From Aphodosoma sp045631465 (GTDB lineage: Bacteria; Bacteroidota; Bacteroidia; Bacteroidales; Paludibacteraceae), in NCBI GenBank assembly GCA_045631465.1, contig JAZQUV010000015.1, positions 1-49,827 on the forward strand: 49,827 nucleotides of DNA. The letters are read 5' to 3'. Shown in pieces: positions 40,721 to 48,952 of this stretch. A model generated the notes under the pieces. It saw only the letters and a program-made list of their open reading frames with translations. It did not search any database and had not been told where the DNA came from. A program made the position numbers and the translations under genes. The stretch's first letter is position 1, and the number at the start of each line of letters is the position of its first letter.

Positions 40721-40757
40721 AAAGAATACACACCCACAAGTGTGTATTCTTTTTTAT
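40721..40757 (+). terminator. Terminator of the DPP-IV-like gene
   Basis: Stem AAAGAATACACAC / GTGTGTATTCTTT, 6-nt loop, then T-run. Confidence 0.92.
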
Positions 40758-40769
40758 ATTTATCCCTAG

Positions 40770-40826
40770 CCAACAGCAACCTTCTTCATAGGATAACCCT
40801 ACCCTCAAGCAACCTTCAAGCAACCT
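40770..40826 (+). repeat. 42-bp dispersed repeat, rearranged copy 3
   Basis: CCAACAGCAACCTT (40770-40783) and, after unrelated bases, CCTCAAGCAACCTTCAAGCA (from 40803): both halves of the family, with an 11-bp duplication of TCAAGCAACCT. Confidence 0.7.
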
Positions 40827-40870
40827 ATGCCGAAGAAGACTGCCACCCATTCACAATACATATACCCCCA

Positions 40871-40907
40871 AAAACAAAAAAGTCAATTACCTTGCGAGTA
40901 ATTGACT
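40871..40907 (-). terminator. Terminator of tRNA-Ser
   Basis: Perfect 10-bp stem AGTCAATTAC / GTAATTGACT; T-run on the minus strand. Confidence 0.9.
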
Positions 40908-40913
40908 TTGATG

Positions 40914-41000
40914 CGGAAGCGGGGGGATTCGAACCCCCGGTACGGTTACCCGTACGTCAGTTTAGCAAACTGGTGGTTTCAGCCACTCACCCACACTTCC
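40914..41000 (-). tRNA. tRNA-Ser(GCU)
   Basis: On the minus strand the 87-nt sequence folds as a class II tRNA. The acceptor stem is GGAAGTG with CGCTTCC, followed by discriminator G. The anticodon loop TTGCTAA gives anticodon GCT (reads AGC/AGU). The long variable arm is TACGGGTAACCGTA and the T arm GGGGGTTCGAATCCCCC. CCA is not encoded (GCA follows). It has its own promoter and terminator. Confidence 0.97.
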
Positions 41001-41044
41001 AAGGGTGTTTAGTCGAACTAAACTGCTTTTCTTCAAAAGCAGTG

Positions 41045-41075
41045 CAAAGGTACAACAAATATTTGAATACACAAA
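41045..41075 (-). promoter_or_regulatory. Promoter of tRNA-Ser
   Basis: Minus strand TTTG (41075-41072), 19-bp spacer, TACCTTTG (41052-41045). Diverges from the mltG promoter. Confidence 0.82.
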
Positions 41076-41099
41076 ATTTTTTCATTAAAATATTTTCAT

Positions 41100-41107
41100 T
41101 ATCTTTG
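41100..41107 (+). promoter_or_regulatory. -7 promoter box of mltG
   Basis: TATCTTTG, 46 bp before the mltG ATG. The -33 region is only T-rich. Confidence 0.65.
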
Positions 41108-41152
41108 TATCTCATTCGTTAAAACTAACCTTTTATTATTAAATATTTGATT

Positions 41153-42217
41153 ATGAGCAAACAAAAAAACTGGAAAAAATATCTAATCTCCGCTTTTGTT
41201 GTTGTTTTAGTGGGCATTATCGCTCTTTTTGTCATTTGGAGCGAGGTTTTTGCTGCTAAACTGACCACTAAAGAGGGTGAAGAAATGCGCGTTTACGTCG
41301 ATAAAAACCAAAATCTTGCCGATTTTATCTCAAATCTAGAGGCTGACAGTATCATTTGTAAACCCAAAACATTCATCTTTGCTTGTCGCGCACTAGGTCT
41401 TAAACCTACAACCATTCTCCCTCCAGGTTGCTATCCCGTCTTTCCCGAAATGACTCACTTGCAACTAATCCAACGCGTGCAACGAGGCGAACAGGTGCCT
41501 GTCAAACTCACAATCAACTATATGCGCCTACCTGAGCAATTTGCTTCAAAGGTATCTCATCAACTTATGCTCGATTCGGCCGAAATAATGAACTATATCA
41601 CCGACAAAGAGCGCATGGCAGAGTTAGGTTATGCACCCGAACATCTATTTGCTCTTGTTATTCGCAATACCTATGAGGTATGGTGGACCGTATCTGTTGA
41701 AAAACTCATGCAACGTCTAAAAAAAGAAAATGATGCCTTTTGGAATGCCAACGACCGTCGTGCAAAAGCTCAAAAACTTGGATTGACCATCCCTGAAGTT
41801 ATCACGCTTGCTAGTATCGTAGAGGAAGAAACAAACCATCAACCCGAAAAATCACGCGTAGCAGGTCTTTATCTCAACCGCCTTCGCAAAGGCATTCGCC
41901 TCCAAAGCGACCCAACTGTCAAATATGCTCTCAAAGATTTTAAACTAAATCGAATCCTCTTCGAACACCTCAAAGTCGATGACCCATACAACACATATGT
42001 CTATGCCGGACTCCCTCCAGGGCCAATCCGTCTCCCAAGTATAGCTACAATCGATGCTGTGCTCAATGCCGAAAAACACAACTATATATATATGTGTGCG
42101 CATCCCGATTTCAACGGCACTCACAATTTTGCTGTAACACTTGCCGAGCACAACCGCAATGCTGCTAAATATCATGTCGCTCTTCGCAAATGGTTAAAAG
42201 AGAAGAATAAGAAATAA
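41153..42217 (+). CDS. mltG: Endolytic transglycosylase MltG (YceG-like)
   Basis: The 354-residue inner-membrane enzyme cleaves nascent glycan strands and so sets their length. One membrane helix lies near the N-terminus (YLISAFVVVLVGIIALFVIW). A LysM-like part follows, then the catalytic YceG domain: LASIVEEETNHQPEKSRVAGLYLNRLRKG (catalytic Glu, about residue 224), LQSDPTVKYAL and YAGLPPGPI. The ATG at 41153 is preferred to an in-frame TTG 6 bp upstream. Together with PBP1A, and mraZ at the end of the window, it represents the cell-wall machinery. Confidence 0.94.
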   Translation: MSKQKNWKKYLISAFVVVLVGIIALFVIWSEVFAAKLTTKEGEEMRVYVDKNQNLADFISNLEADSIICKPKTFIFACRALGLKPTTILPPGCYPVFPEMTHLQLIQRVQRGEQVPVKLTINYMRLPEQFASKVSHQLMLDSAEIMNYITDKERMAELGYAPEHLFALVIRNTYEVWWTVSVEKLMQRLKKENDAFWNANDRRAKAQKLGLTIPEVITLASIVEEETNHQPEKSRVAGLYLNRLRKGIRLQSDPTVKYALKDFKLNRILFEHLKVDDPYNTYVYAGLPPGPIRLPSIATIDAVLNAEKHNYIYMCAHPDFNGTHNFAVTLAEHNRNAAKYHVALRKWLKEKNKK

Positions 42218-42238
42218 ATTTTTATTTATTACAAAAAG

Positions 42239-42270
42239 TTTGTGGGTGTGAGAAAAATGTTGTACCTTTG
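42239..42270 (+). promoter_or_regulatory. Promoter of serA
   Basis: TTTG (42239-42242), 20-bp spacer, TACCTTTG (42263-42270). Confidence 0.85.
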
Positions 42271-42367
42271 CACAAAATTGTGGTATGGGATAGTTTATAA
42301 TCTATAATTCATACTCTTTGGTCTAATAAAGCAAACTATTAACACATTTAATAATAATCAAATTACT

Positions 42368-43288
42368 ATGAAAGTTCTTGTAGCAACAGAAAAACCATTT
42401 GCTAAAGCAGCTGTAGATGGTATCAAATCAATTGTAGAAGCTGCTGGTGGAGAAGTAGTTCTTCTCGAAAAATACACAGAAGTAGAACAATTCTATGCAG
42501 CAGTTGCTGATGTAGACGCTCTTATCGTTCGTTCTGACAAAGTTACTAAAGAAGTTATCGAACACGCTAAAAACCTCAAAATCGTTGTTCGCGCAGGTGC
42601 TGGTTTCGACAACCTCGACCTCGAAGCTTGTACAGCTCACAACGTAGTAGCTATGAACACTCCAGGTCAAAACTCTGATGCTGTAGCTGAATTGGCTCTC
42701 GGTATGATGGTTTACGCTGCTCGCGTTCAATTCTCAGGTGCTACTGGTACTGAATTGAAAGGCAAAACTCTCGGTATCCACGCTTACGGTAACGTAGGTC
42801 TTCGCGTTGCTAAAATCGCTAAAGGCTTCGGTATGAATGTTCAAGCATTCGACCCATTCGTTCCAGCTGAAGCTATCGAAAAAGACGGCGTTAAAGCAGT
42901 TGCTTCTATCGACGAACTTTACTCAACTTCTGACTATATCTCATTGCACATCCCTGCAACTGAGCAAACTAAAAAATCTATCAACTACGAACTCCTTAAC
43001 AAAATGCCTAAAGGCGCAACTCTTGTTAACACTGCTCGTAAAGAAGTTATCGACGAAGAAGGTCTTGCTAAATTGATGGAAGATCGTGCTGACTTCAAAT
43101 ATGTTACTGACGTAGCTCCTGCTAACGCTGCTGAATTGGCTGAAAAATTCGGTGCTCGCTATTTCGGTACTCCTAAGAAAATGGGTGCTCAAACAGCTGA
43201 AGCTAACATCAACGCTGGTCTTGCTGCTGCTAACCAAATCGTTGGCTACATCAAAGAAGGTAACGAACGTTTCCGTTTGAACAAATAA
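42368..43288 (+). CDS. serA: D-3-phosphoglycerate dehydrogenase, short K-type
   Basis: The 306-residue NAD-dependent 2-hydroxyacid dehydrogenase performs the first step of serine synthesis. Substrate/cofactor motifs: VVRAGAGFDNLD, GKTLGIHAYGNVGLRVAKIA (nucleotide fold), LVNTARKEVIDEEGL (catalytic Arg and Glu region). Where most family members have the catalytic His in TPHxG, this one has TPKKMGAQTAEAN, that is Lys. This Lys variant is known for a short phosphoglycerate dehydrogenase class also found in some protists. It lacks regulatory C-terminal domains. Codon use is as biased as in ppdK, pointing to high expression. serC is not adjacent. Confidence 0.92.
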   Translation: MKVLVATEKPFAKAAVDGIKSIVEAAGGEVVLLEKYTEVEQFYAAVADVDALIVRSDKVTKEVIEHAKNLKIVVRAGAGFDNLDLEACTAHNVVAMNTPGQNSDAVAELALGMMVYAARVQFSGATGTELKGKTLGIHAYGNVGLRVAKIAKGFGMNVQAFDPFVPAEAIEKDGVKAVASIDELYSTSDYISLHIPATEQTKKSINYELLNKMPKGATLVNTARKEVIDEEGLAKLMEDRADFKYVTDVAPANAAELAEKFGARYFGTPKKMGAQTAEANINAGLAAANQIVGYIKEGNERFRLNK

Positions 43289-43311
43289 TCATTGATGTAT
43301 AAATAAAAAAG

Positions 43312-43344
43312 AGTGGCGGACTATCGTTTAGTTCGCCACTTTTT
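43312..43344 (+). terminator. Terminator of serA
   Basis: Stem AGTGGCGGAC / GTTCGCCACT with one G-T pair and a 9-nt loop, then T-run. Confidence 0.9.
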
Positions 43345-43363
43345 ATTAAAAAAAAAGATATAG

Positions 43364-43371
43364 TATCTTTA
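43364..43371 (+). promoter_or_regulatory. Possible -7 box directly before xerD
   Basis: TATCTTTA ends 2 bp before the xerD ATG. If used, the transcript would begin at or next to the start codon. Last base differs from consensus. Confidence 0.35.
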
Positions 43372-43373
43372 AT

Positions 43374-44282
43374 ATGGAATTTGATAGACTAGATATAATA
43401 CGCAAATATACCAATTGGTTGAAATTAGAGAAAGGGTTGTCGGAAAACTCTAAGGAAGCCTATATGCATGACCTCAATCTTTTGCTTGACTACCTAAATG
43501 CGCAAGGAATTAATCCATTCCAAGTAAAACTCAATAATTTGATTGATTTTGTCATAGAATTAGGCGAACTTGGACTATCTGCTACATCTCAAGGTCGTGT
43601 CATATCAGGAGTAAAATCGTTCTATCGTTTCCTATTATTTACCGATAAGATAGAAACAGATCCAACCCTCATGCTAGAAACTCCAAAGGTAGCACGCAAA
43701 TTGCCAGAAGTGCTTACTCTTAGCGAAATTGAACGCATGGAGGATGTTATTGATCTATCGACTAACGAAGGACAACGCAATCTTGCCATTATTGAGGTGC
43801 TTTATGGTTCTGGTTTGCGTGTAAGCGAACTTATCAACCTTAAACTTAGTAATGTGCATGTAGACGAAGGTTATATGTTGGTTGAAGGGAAGGGAAGTAA
43901 ACAACGCCTCGTACCACTAAGCGAAGAGGCTATTAAAGAGATAGGTTTTTGGATGCAAGACCGTTGTCATTTGCCAATTAAACCAGGCAATGAGGATTAT
44001 CTATTTCTTAATCGTCGTGGCTCAAAACTCACTCGTGTGATGATACTCATCATCGTGAAAGACCTTGCCGAGCGAGCAGGCATTAAGAAGAACATTAGTC
44101 CGCACACATTTCGCCATTCTTTCGCAACACATCTGCTCGAAGGTGGGGCCAATTTACGGGCTATTCAAATGATGCTTGGGCATGAAAATCTTGTGACAAC
44201 AGAGATATATACTCATCTTGACCTTAATTATTTACGTGAAGAAGTTATAAATCATCATCCACGTAATAATAAAAAAAGTTGA
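43374..44282 (+). CDS. xerD: Site-specific tyrosine recombinase XerD
   Basis: The 302-residue recombinase resolves chromosome dimers at dif together with XerC. The N-terminal SAM-like DNA-binding domain covers about residues 1-95. The catalytic domain holds Arg in YGSGLRVSELINLK (about 150), Lys in VEGKGSKQRLVPL, HTFRHSFATHLLEGG (His-x-x-Arg), GHENLVTTEIYTHLD with the second His and the nucleophile Tyr. It is a core gene and not evidence of a mobile element here. It converges with the flippase gene; both stop codons lie inside one terminator hairpin. Confidence 0.94.
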   Translation: MEFDRLDIIRKYTNWLKLEKGLSENSKEAYMHDLNLLLDYLNAQGINPFQVKLNNLIDFVIELGELGLSATSQGRVISGVKSFYRFLLFTDKIETDPTLMLETPKVARKLPEVLTLSEIERMEDVIDLSTNEGQRNLAIIEVLYGSGLRVSELINLKLSNVHVDEGYMLVEGKGSKQRLVPLSEEAIKEIGFWMQDRCHLPIKPGNEDYLFLNRRGSKLTRVMILIIVKDLAERAGIKKNISPHTFRHSFATHLLEGGANLRAIQMMLGHENLVTTEIYTHLDLNYLREEVINHHPRNNKKS

Positions 44283-44307
44283 AAACTATTTAGTTTTCAA
44301 CTTTTTT
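44271..44307. terminator. Shared bidirectional terminator of xerD and the flippase gene
   Basis: Stem AAAAAAGTTGAAAACT / AGTTTTCAACTTTTTT with a 4-nt loop. Both gene ends (44282 and 44286) fall within the hairpin. T-runs on both strands. Confidence 0.9.
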
Positions 44308-45725
44308 GTTATCATTTCTATTACATCGTTCATGATTTCTAGGCGGAGCCCCCATGATAGAGCAATGTATGTAAAACCTCCTATGCCTAGTTGCAATATT
44401 AATTGCATAGTGTCACTCATTATTAGTTTGTCTTCTATGGTTGATACTGTTGTGCCCATAACTATGGCCAAAATTAGCGAAGGCAAGATATGAGCAGTTT
44501 GCTCCATAACGTTGTAGTTAATATGACGTTGTAGTTGAATACCGCTTATGATAAGTGTGGTATAGGTGGCAATCAAATAACCATATAGCATCACTTCGAT
44601 ACTGCTATTTAGTATAAAGAGTAATGCAATGATAAGTCCATTGCGCAAAAATTCCATTGAAAAATATATACGAGGTTTGCCTATTGCATTGAAAATGTTG
44701 AGATTCAAACTGATAAATGGCATAGCAATACCTGCGAGTATCAATATTTTGAAATAAGGGAGCATAGGCATCCATTTGTCTGTGAGAATGACAGATATAA
44801 AATTTGGCACTATGCAATATAGACCAATCATTACAGGAAATGTGATAAATGCTGTTATACGCATAATCTTTTGTATATAAAGCATTTGTCGTTCTTTATC
44901 GTTGTTGAGCGATGAGAATACTGGGTAAGATACACCAGTGATGGTCGAAGTTATTACGTTGTATGGTATTTGATGAAATTTGAATGCTTGTCCGTAATAT
45001 CCAAGGTCTTGAGCAGAGTAACGTGGACCGATAAAGAAGTTGTAGATATATCGCGTGATAGTTGATATGAGGGAAGAAATGATAAGTAAAAAACTAAAAG
45101 AGAATATCTCTTTTAATAAACCGAAATGAAAATCTAATGAAGGACGCCAACGACACAATCCCCATATAATAACCACTTTTACAACTAATTGCGATATTTG
45201 TTGCGCTGCAATAGCCCAATATCCAAAACCCGCCATCGCCATCCATACTGTTATGATAGCGCTCACTATCATACCTGTTAATTCGGCAATAGCAATCTCT
45301 TTGAATCTTAGGGCTTTGGTGAGTATGATATTTGGTATTATGAATAGTGAATTTATGATTATAGCCAAGAATATAACTCGCGCAAGATTTATAAGCGGAG
45401 GCATATTGAAATAGTCGGCTATCGTTGGAGCTGCAATAAATAGTATTGCATAGAAAACAAGACTTATAGCAACATTAAAGTAGAAGGCAGTTGAGTAGTC
45501 GGATTGAGTGTTGTTTTCGCGACGAACAAGGGCTGCTGTAAAACCACTTTCAACAAATAAATTACTTAGCATAGTAAACATTGCAAGTGCAGCAATATAA
45601 CCAAAGTCGGTAGGGGTGAGCAGACGAGCTGTCACAATCCCTACCAACAATGCTATTACTTGATAACCGACTTTATTCAGTCCGTTCCAAATGAGCGATA
45701 TAGTGGTTTGTTTTTTTAAATTCAT
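44286..45725 (-). CDS. Polysaccharide/oligosaccharide flippase (Wzx/MOP type)
   Basis: The 479-residue protein has about 12-14 hydrophobic segments spread along its whole length, beginning ISLIWNGLNKVGYQVIALLVGIVTARLLTPTDFGYIAALAMF, typical of the polysaccharide-transport branch of the MOP superfamily (WzxC-like). It turns lipid-linked sugar units across the inner membrane for LPS or capsule assembly. No glycan cluster surrounds it, so its substrate cannot be guessed. A -7 box (TACTTTTG, 45739-45746) lies just upstream. Confidence 0.9.
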   Translation of the reverse strand: MNLKKQTTISLIWNGLNKVGYQVIALLVGIVTARLLTPTDFGYIAALAMFTMLSNLFVESGFTAALVRRENNTQSDYSTAFYFNVAISLVFYAILFIAAPTIADYFNMPPLINLARVIFLAIIINSLFIIPNIILTKALRFKEIAIAELTGMIVSAIITVWMAMAGFGYWAIAAQQISQLVVKVVIIWGLCRWRPSLDFHFGLLKEIFSFSFLLIISSLISTITRYIYNFFIGPRYSAQDLGYYGQAFKFHQIPYNVITSTITGVSYPVFSSLNNDKERQMLYIQKIMRITAFITFPVMIGLYCIVPNFISVILTDKWMPMLPYFKILILAGIAMPFISLNLNIFNAIGKPRIYFSMEFLRNGLIIALLFILNSSIEVMLYGYLIATYTTLIISGIQLQRHINYNVMEQTAHILPSLILAIVMGTTVSTIEDKLIMSDTMQLILQLGIGGFTYIALSWGLRLEIMNDVIEMITKKLKTK

Positions 45726-45738
45726 TTTTGTCTTTTAA

Positions 45739-45746
45739 CAAAAGTA
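45739..45746 (-). promoter_or_regulatory. -7 promoter box of the flippase gene
   Basis: Minus-strand TACTTTTG, 14 bp before the ATG. Confidence 0.5.
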
Positions 45747-45817
45747 CAAAATTTTTTGTTTTGGGAGGTGAAGAAAATATGGTTATTTGAAAGTTTGGTT
45801 TGTTCATACATATTTTT

Positions 45818-45861
45818 AAGTACAAGCCTTCATATAAAATTATGATTTATGGCTTGTACTT
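45818..45861. repeat. Perfect 11-bp inverted repeat between two minus-strand genes
   Basis: AAGTACAAGCC and GGCTTGTACTT with a 22-nt AT-rich loop. No T-run follows on either strand, so it is not a standard terminator; it may be an operator or RNA structure. Confidence 0.7.
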
Positions 45862-45956
45862 GAAAAAAGTTAGTCTCCCTTGATAGTCAAAAGTTGTGAT
45901 TGTATGTTTAGAGACTACAAAAAATTCAATATGTACTTATGTTGAAAATAAAATAT

Positions 45957-47231
45957 TTATTTATTTGTCATGATGTCGAGCACAAGACGGTCGGTTGTCA
46001 TCATACCATCTTTACCGATTTTGGTCATGTTGCGGATTGATTGGTCAACCGAGTCGTCGATGATGCCTTCGACAGCAGTAACCGATTTGTTTTCCATTGC
46101 CAACATAGCACACATAACTGCAGTAGATACGCCTGATGCAACTTTGAGTGAGCATGAAGGTTTCGCACCATCGCAGAGCATACCAGTGAGTGTAGCTGCC
46201 ATGTTTTTAACTGCATATTCGGCTTGTTGGTAAGTGCCGCCCATGAGGTAAGTGATACCACAAGCTGAGCCAGTAGCTGCAACTACGCAACCACAGAGAG
46301 CACAAAGACGACCAAGGCTTTGTTTGATATAAATCACTGTGAGGTGAGAGAGTGTCAATGCACGAATCATTTGTTCTTCAGTGGCATTGTGGTCTTCGGC
46401 ATATACTACAACTGGCATAGTGGCAGAGATACCTTGATTGCCCGAACCTGAGTTTGACATTGCTGCCATAGGGCAACCTGCCATACGAGCATCGCAAGCA
46501 GCAGCTGTACGCGAAAGGATGTGCATATAGGTGTAGTCGCCAAACATTTGATATTTTTTCACAGAGTCGCGGATAGTGCAACCTACTTCGTGTCCGAAAT
46601 GATTTTGGAGTGATTCTTTAGAGAGTGCATCGTTCAATTCTTTGGTTTTGAGAATGAAACGAAGGTCTTCTACTGGAGTTTCCATTGCAAAATCCCATAC
46701 TTGACGTAGTGTGAGTTGAGGATCTGTATTAGTTTCTCCTTCTTGTGATGCTCCTAACTCTTGATGGTGGAGCACTTCTCCATTAGATTCGAGGTGGATG
46801 AAGTTGGTGTGATTACCTGCGATGATGGCAACTGATTTTTTGTCGTTAGCAGAACATATAACTTCAATATAGAGTTTTTCGTCAGTCTCTTTGAGTGATA
46901 TGTTTATGCGGCGTTCATCGATATATTGTTTTCCTAATTCTACTGCTTCGGTGTTACAATCGCGGAGCACTTCTAGTTGGTATTCGCTTTTGCCGATGAG
47001 GGCACCAAGGGCAACTGCGATTGGTAGACCAATCATACCGCCAGTGCCAGGGATACCTACGCCCATAGCATTTTTGATGATATTACCACTGAGAAAGAGT
47101 TCGATTTTCTCAGGTTTTGTACCAAGAAGTTCTGCAGCTTTAGCTGTGCAAAGTGCTACAGCGATAGGTTCGGTACATCCAATAGCAGGTATAACCTCGC
47201 GATTGATTAAGTCGATAATTTGTTGTTTCAT
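45957..47231 (-). CDS. CyuA/UPF0597-type L-cysteine desulfidase (serine dehydratase alpha-like)
   Basis: The 424-residue protein begins MKQQIIDLINREVIPAIGCTEPIAVALC, the family start. I prefer ATG 47231 to an open frame 105 bp longer that runs across the promoter. Iron-sulfur ligand candidates are Cys in GCTEP and in AAACDARMAGCPMAAMSNSGSGNQGI, ALCGCVVAATGSACGI. Members split L-cysteine into pyruvate, ammonia and sulfide (CyuA), and are also labelled serine dehydratase alpha-like. Cytosolic, oxygen-sensitive. A consensus -7 box lies at 47283-47290. Confidence 0.88.
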   Translation of the reverse strand: MKQQIIDLINREVIPAIGCTEPIAVALCTAKAAELLGTKPEKIELFLSGNIIKNAMGVGIPGTGGMIGLPIAVALGALIGKSEYQLEVLRDCNTEAVELGKQYIDERRINISLKETDEKLYIEVICSANDKKSVAIIAGNHTNFIHLESNGEVLHHQELGASQEGETNTDPQLTLRQVWDFAMETPVEDLRFILKTKELNDALSKESLQNHFGHEVGCTIRDSVKKYQMFGDYTYMHILSRTAAACDARMAGCPMAAMSNSGSGNQGISATMPVVVYAEDHNATEEQMIRALTLSHLTVIYIKQSLGRLCALCGCVVAATGSACGITYLMGGTYQQAEYAVKNMAATLTGMLCDGAKPSCSLKVASGVSTAVMCAMLAMENKSVTAVEGIIDDSVDQSIRNMTKIGKDGMMTTDRLVLDIMTNK

Positions 47232-47282
47232 AAGTATTTTTATTAAGTAGTCGTTATTTATTCGTAAGGTGCTAATAATCTG

Positions 47283-47290
47283 CAAAGATA
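47283..47290 (-). promoter_or_regulatory. -7 promoter box of the cyuA-like gene
   Basis: Minus-strand TATCTTTG followed by CAG, about 52 bp before the chosen ATG. Confidence 0.65.
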
Positions 47291-47396
47291 CAAAATAAAA
47301 AATAAAAAATGGATAAAAACGTGTTATAATTATCAAAAACTTTATATTTTTTTTCTAATTTTCTGATTTATATCTTATTATCTCAAAAAAAAATAT

Positions 47397-47404
47397 TAAC
47401 TTTG
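47397..47404 (+). promoter_or_regulatory. -7 promoter box of the radical SAM gene
   Basis: TAACTTTG followed by CAA, 65 bp before the ATG. Confidence 0.6.
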
Positions 47405-47469
47405 CAATGTCAAAAGTTTTTTATGTTGTATAGTAAATGTGCTATATTTATTTTGTTTACTTAATTTAG

Positions 47470-48354
47470 ATGTATACCAATTATAATCAAATATTGCGAG
47501 AACAGTTTGGTGCGAGGGTGCAAAAAATCTCGATAAATGCTGGGTTTACTTGTCCTAATCGTAATGGTGTGAAGGGGTGGGGTGGTTGTACTTTTTGTAA
47601 TAATCAGACTTTTTTCCCTGAGTATTGTCAGCCTACGAAGTCGGTTGTGCAACAGATGGAGGAGGGGATATATTTTTTTCGTCGCTATGAAGGGCAGATA
47701 TATTTAGCTTATTTTCAAGCTTATACTAATACTTATGCTCCGCTTGATGAGTTGCGCAGATTGTATGAACCGGTGTTGAATATGGATAAGGTGGTAGGAT
47801 TGGTTGTAGGAACTCGTCCCGATTGTGTGGACGAGCGGATGCTTGATTATTTTGCTGAGTTGTCGGATAAGCATTATGTTATGCTTGAATATGGGGTAGA
47901 GAGTACGCTTGATAGAACTCTTGAACGCATAAATCGTGGTCATACGTATGCAGAGAGTGAGTGGGCTATAAAAGAGACTGCTAAGCGAGGGATTCATACG
48001 GGGGCACATATCATTCTTGGTTTGCCAGGTGAGAGCGATGAGGATTGTCTTTCGCATGCTGATAGGTTGAATGAATTGCCTCTTGATATGTTAAAGTTGC
48101 ATCAGTTGCAGATAGTTAAGGGGACTACGTTGGCACGGCAGTGGTTGGAAGATCCGAGTATTGTGAAGTTATACACAATGGATGAGTATATAGATTTGTG
48201 TGTGCGCTTTTTACAACGATTGAAACCTGAGATAGGTATAGAGCGTTTTATATCGCAAAGTCCTAAAAATATGCTACTTGCGCCAGACTGGGGAGTGAAG
48301 AATTATGAGTTTGTCGATAAGTTGAGAGCAAGACTACGAGCAATGAAAAAGTAG
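47470..48354 (+). CDS. TIGR01212-family radical SAM protein (YhcC-like)
   Basis: The 294-residue protein binds a 4Fe-4S cluster through the cysteines of GFTCPNRNGVKGWGGCTFCNN (about residues 26-46), with the wider spacing before CTFC that marks this Elp3-like branch. Further motifs: YFQAYTNTYAPLDELRRLYEP, VGTRPDCVDERML, EYGVESTLDRTLERINRGH and HIILGLPGESDEDCLSHADRLN. The reaction is unknown. It is cytosolic. A strong hairpin terminator follows 24 bp after the stop. Confidence 0.92.
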   Translation: MYTNYNQILREQFGARVQKISINAGFTCPNRNGVKGWGGCTFCNNQTFFPEYCQPTKSVVQQMEEGIYFFRRYEGQIYLAYFQAYTNTYAPLDELRRLYEPVLNMDKVVGLVVGTRPDCVDERMLDYFAELSDKHYVMLEYGVESTLDRTLERINRGHTYAESEWAIKETAKRGIHTGAHIILGLPGESDEDCLSHADRLNELPLDMLKLHQLQIVKGTTLARQWLEDPSIVKLYTMDEYIDLCVRFLQRLKPEIGIERFISQSPKNMLLAPDWGVKNYEFVDKLRARLRAMKK

Positions 48355-48378
48355 ATTTGTGAAACAAATAATATAAAA

Positions 48379-48431
48379 AACAGCAATGCCACCAATCAAA
48401 CTTGTTTGAAATTGGTGGCATTGTTGTTTTT
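48379..48431 (+). terminator. Terminator of the radical SAM gene
   Basis: 18-bp stem with one mismatch (core CAATGCCACCAAT / ATTGGTGGCATTG). The loop is itself palindromic, CAAACTTGTTTG. T-rich tail. Confidence 0.9.
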
Positions 48432-48477
48432 ATATATATATTATTCGGTACGAATAATACTTTTTCATTGCGTACTT

Positions 48478-48577
48478 GCCTTGCCGAACGTGAGACAAAG
48501 CTTGAGCATAGCGAAAAATTTGTCGATAAACTACCCAAACTTGTTTGGATTACAGTGTAGCGAAAAATTTGTCGATA
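48478..48577 (+). repeat. Intergenic repeat element with 20-bp direct repeats
   Basis: TAGCGAAAAATTTGTCGATA occurs exactly at 48509-48528 and 48558-48577. The part from GCCGAACG through CTTGAGCATAGCGAAAAA resembles the insertion inside the GGGPS gene (23988-24083). Confidence 0.7.
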
Positions 48578-48590
48578 TGTTTTTAGTAAT

Positions 48591-48863
48591 TTATGCGTAA
48601 GAATGCATACCTCCGAGTATGAAGTTGACGCCGAAGTAGGTTATTACAACAGATAGAAATGCAAAGATGTAATACCAGTTGAGGAATCGTGGGTTTTGGA
48701 ATATTTTTAGTGAAGCACGATGGAGTGGTAGTGAGTAGATGAGCATGGTAATGAGTGCCCACACCTCTTTAGGGTCCCAACCCCAATAGCGACCCCATGA
48801 GACATTTGCCCATATTGCGCCGATGAAGATGCCGGCAGTTAGGAGGAAGAGGGCAAAGGTGAG
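48591..48863 (-). pseudogene. ccsA: 3' remnant of ccsA (cytochrome c biogenesis, haem-handling protein)
   Basis: On the minus strand an open frame of about 90 codons ending in TAA at 48591 encodes the end of a CcsA/ResC protein. It includes ANVSWGRYWGWDPKEVWALI (the haem-binding WGWDPKE motif), SLPLHRAS and YFGVNFILGGMHSYA, the family's usual C-terminus. The rest of the gene, several hundred codons, is missing: upstream the frame runs into a 7-bp tandem array (48861-48902) and then the divergent mraZ gene. There is no start codon before the conserved part. A decayed remnant is the simplest reading. Confidence 0.85.
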
Positions 48864-48902
48864 AGTTGAGAATTGAGAGTTGAGAATTGAGAATTGAGAG
48901 GT
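48861..48902 (-). repeat. 7-bp tandem array at the break point of the ccsA remnant
   Basis: + strand: GAGAGTT, GAGAATT, GAGAGTT, GAGAATT, GAGAATT, GAGAGGT. It starts exactly where similarity to CcsA stops. Confidence 0.92.
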
Positions 48903-48952
48903 GATTTTGAGAGTGTAAATAATTGATAATTAACGTTAATGGATATATAGTT

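Noticed and set aside
43374..44282. xerD as integrase of a mobile element carrying the window's accessory genes
   Set aside because: The protein is a typical chromosomal XerD of normal length in core-gene surroundings, 23 kb from cas12a. I saw no attachment-site duplication at the tRNA-Ser gene.
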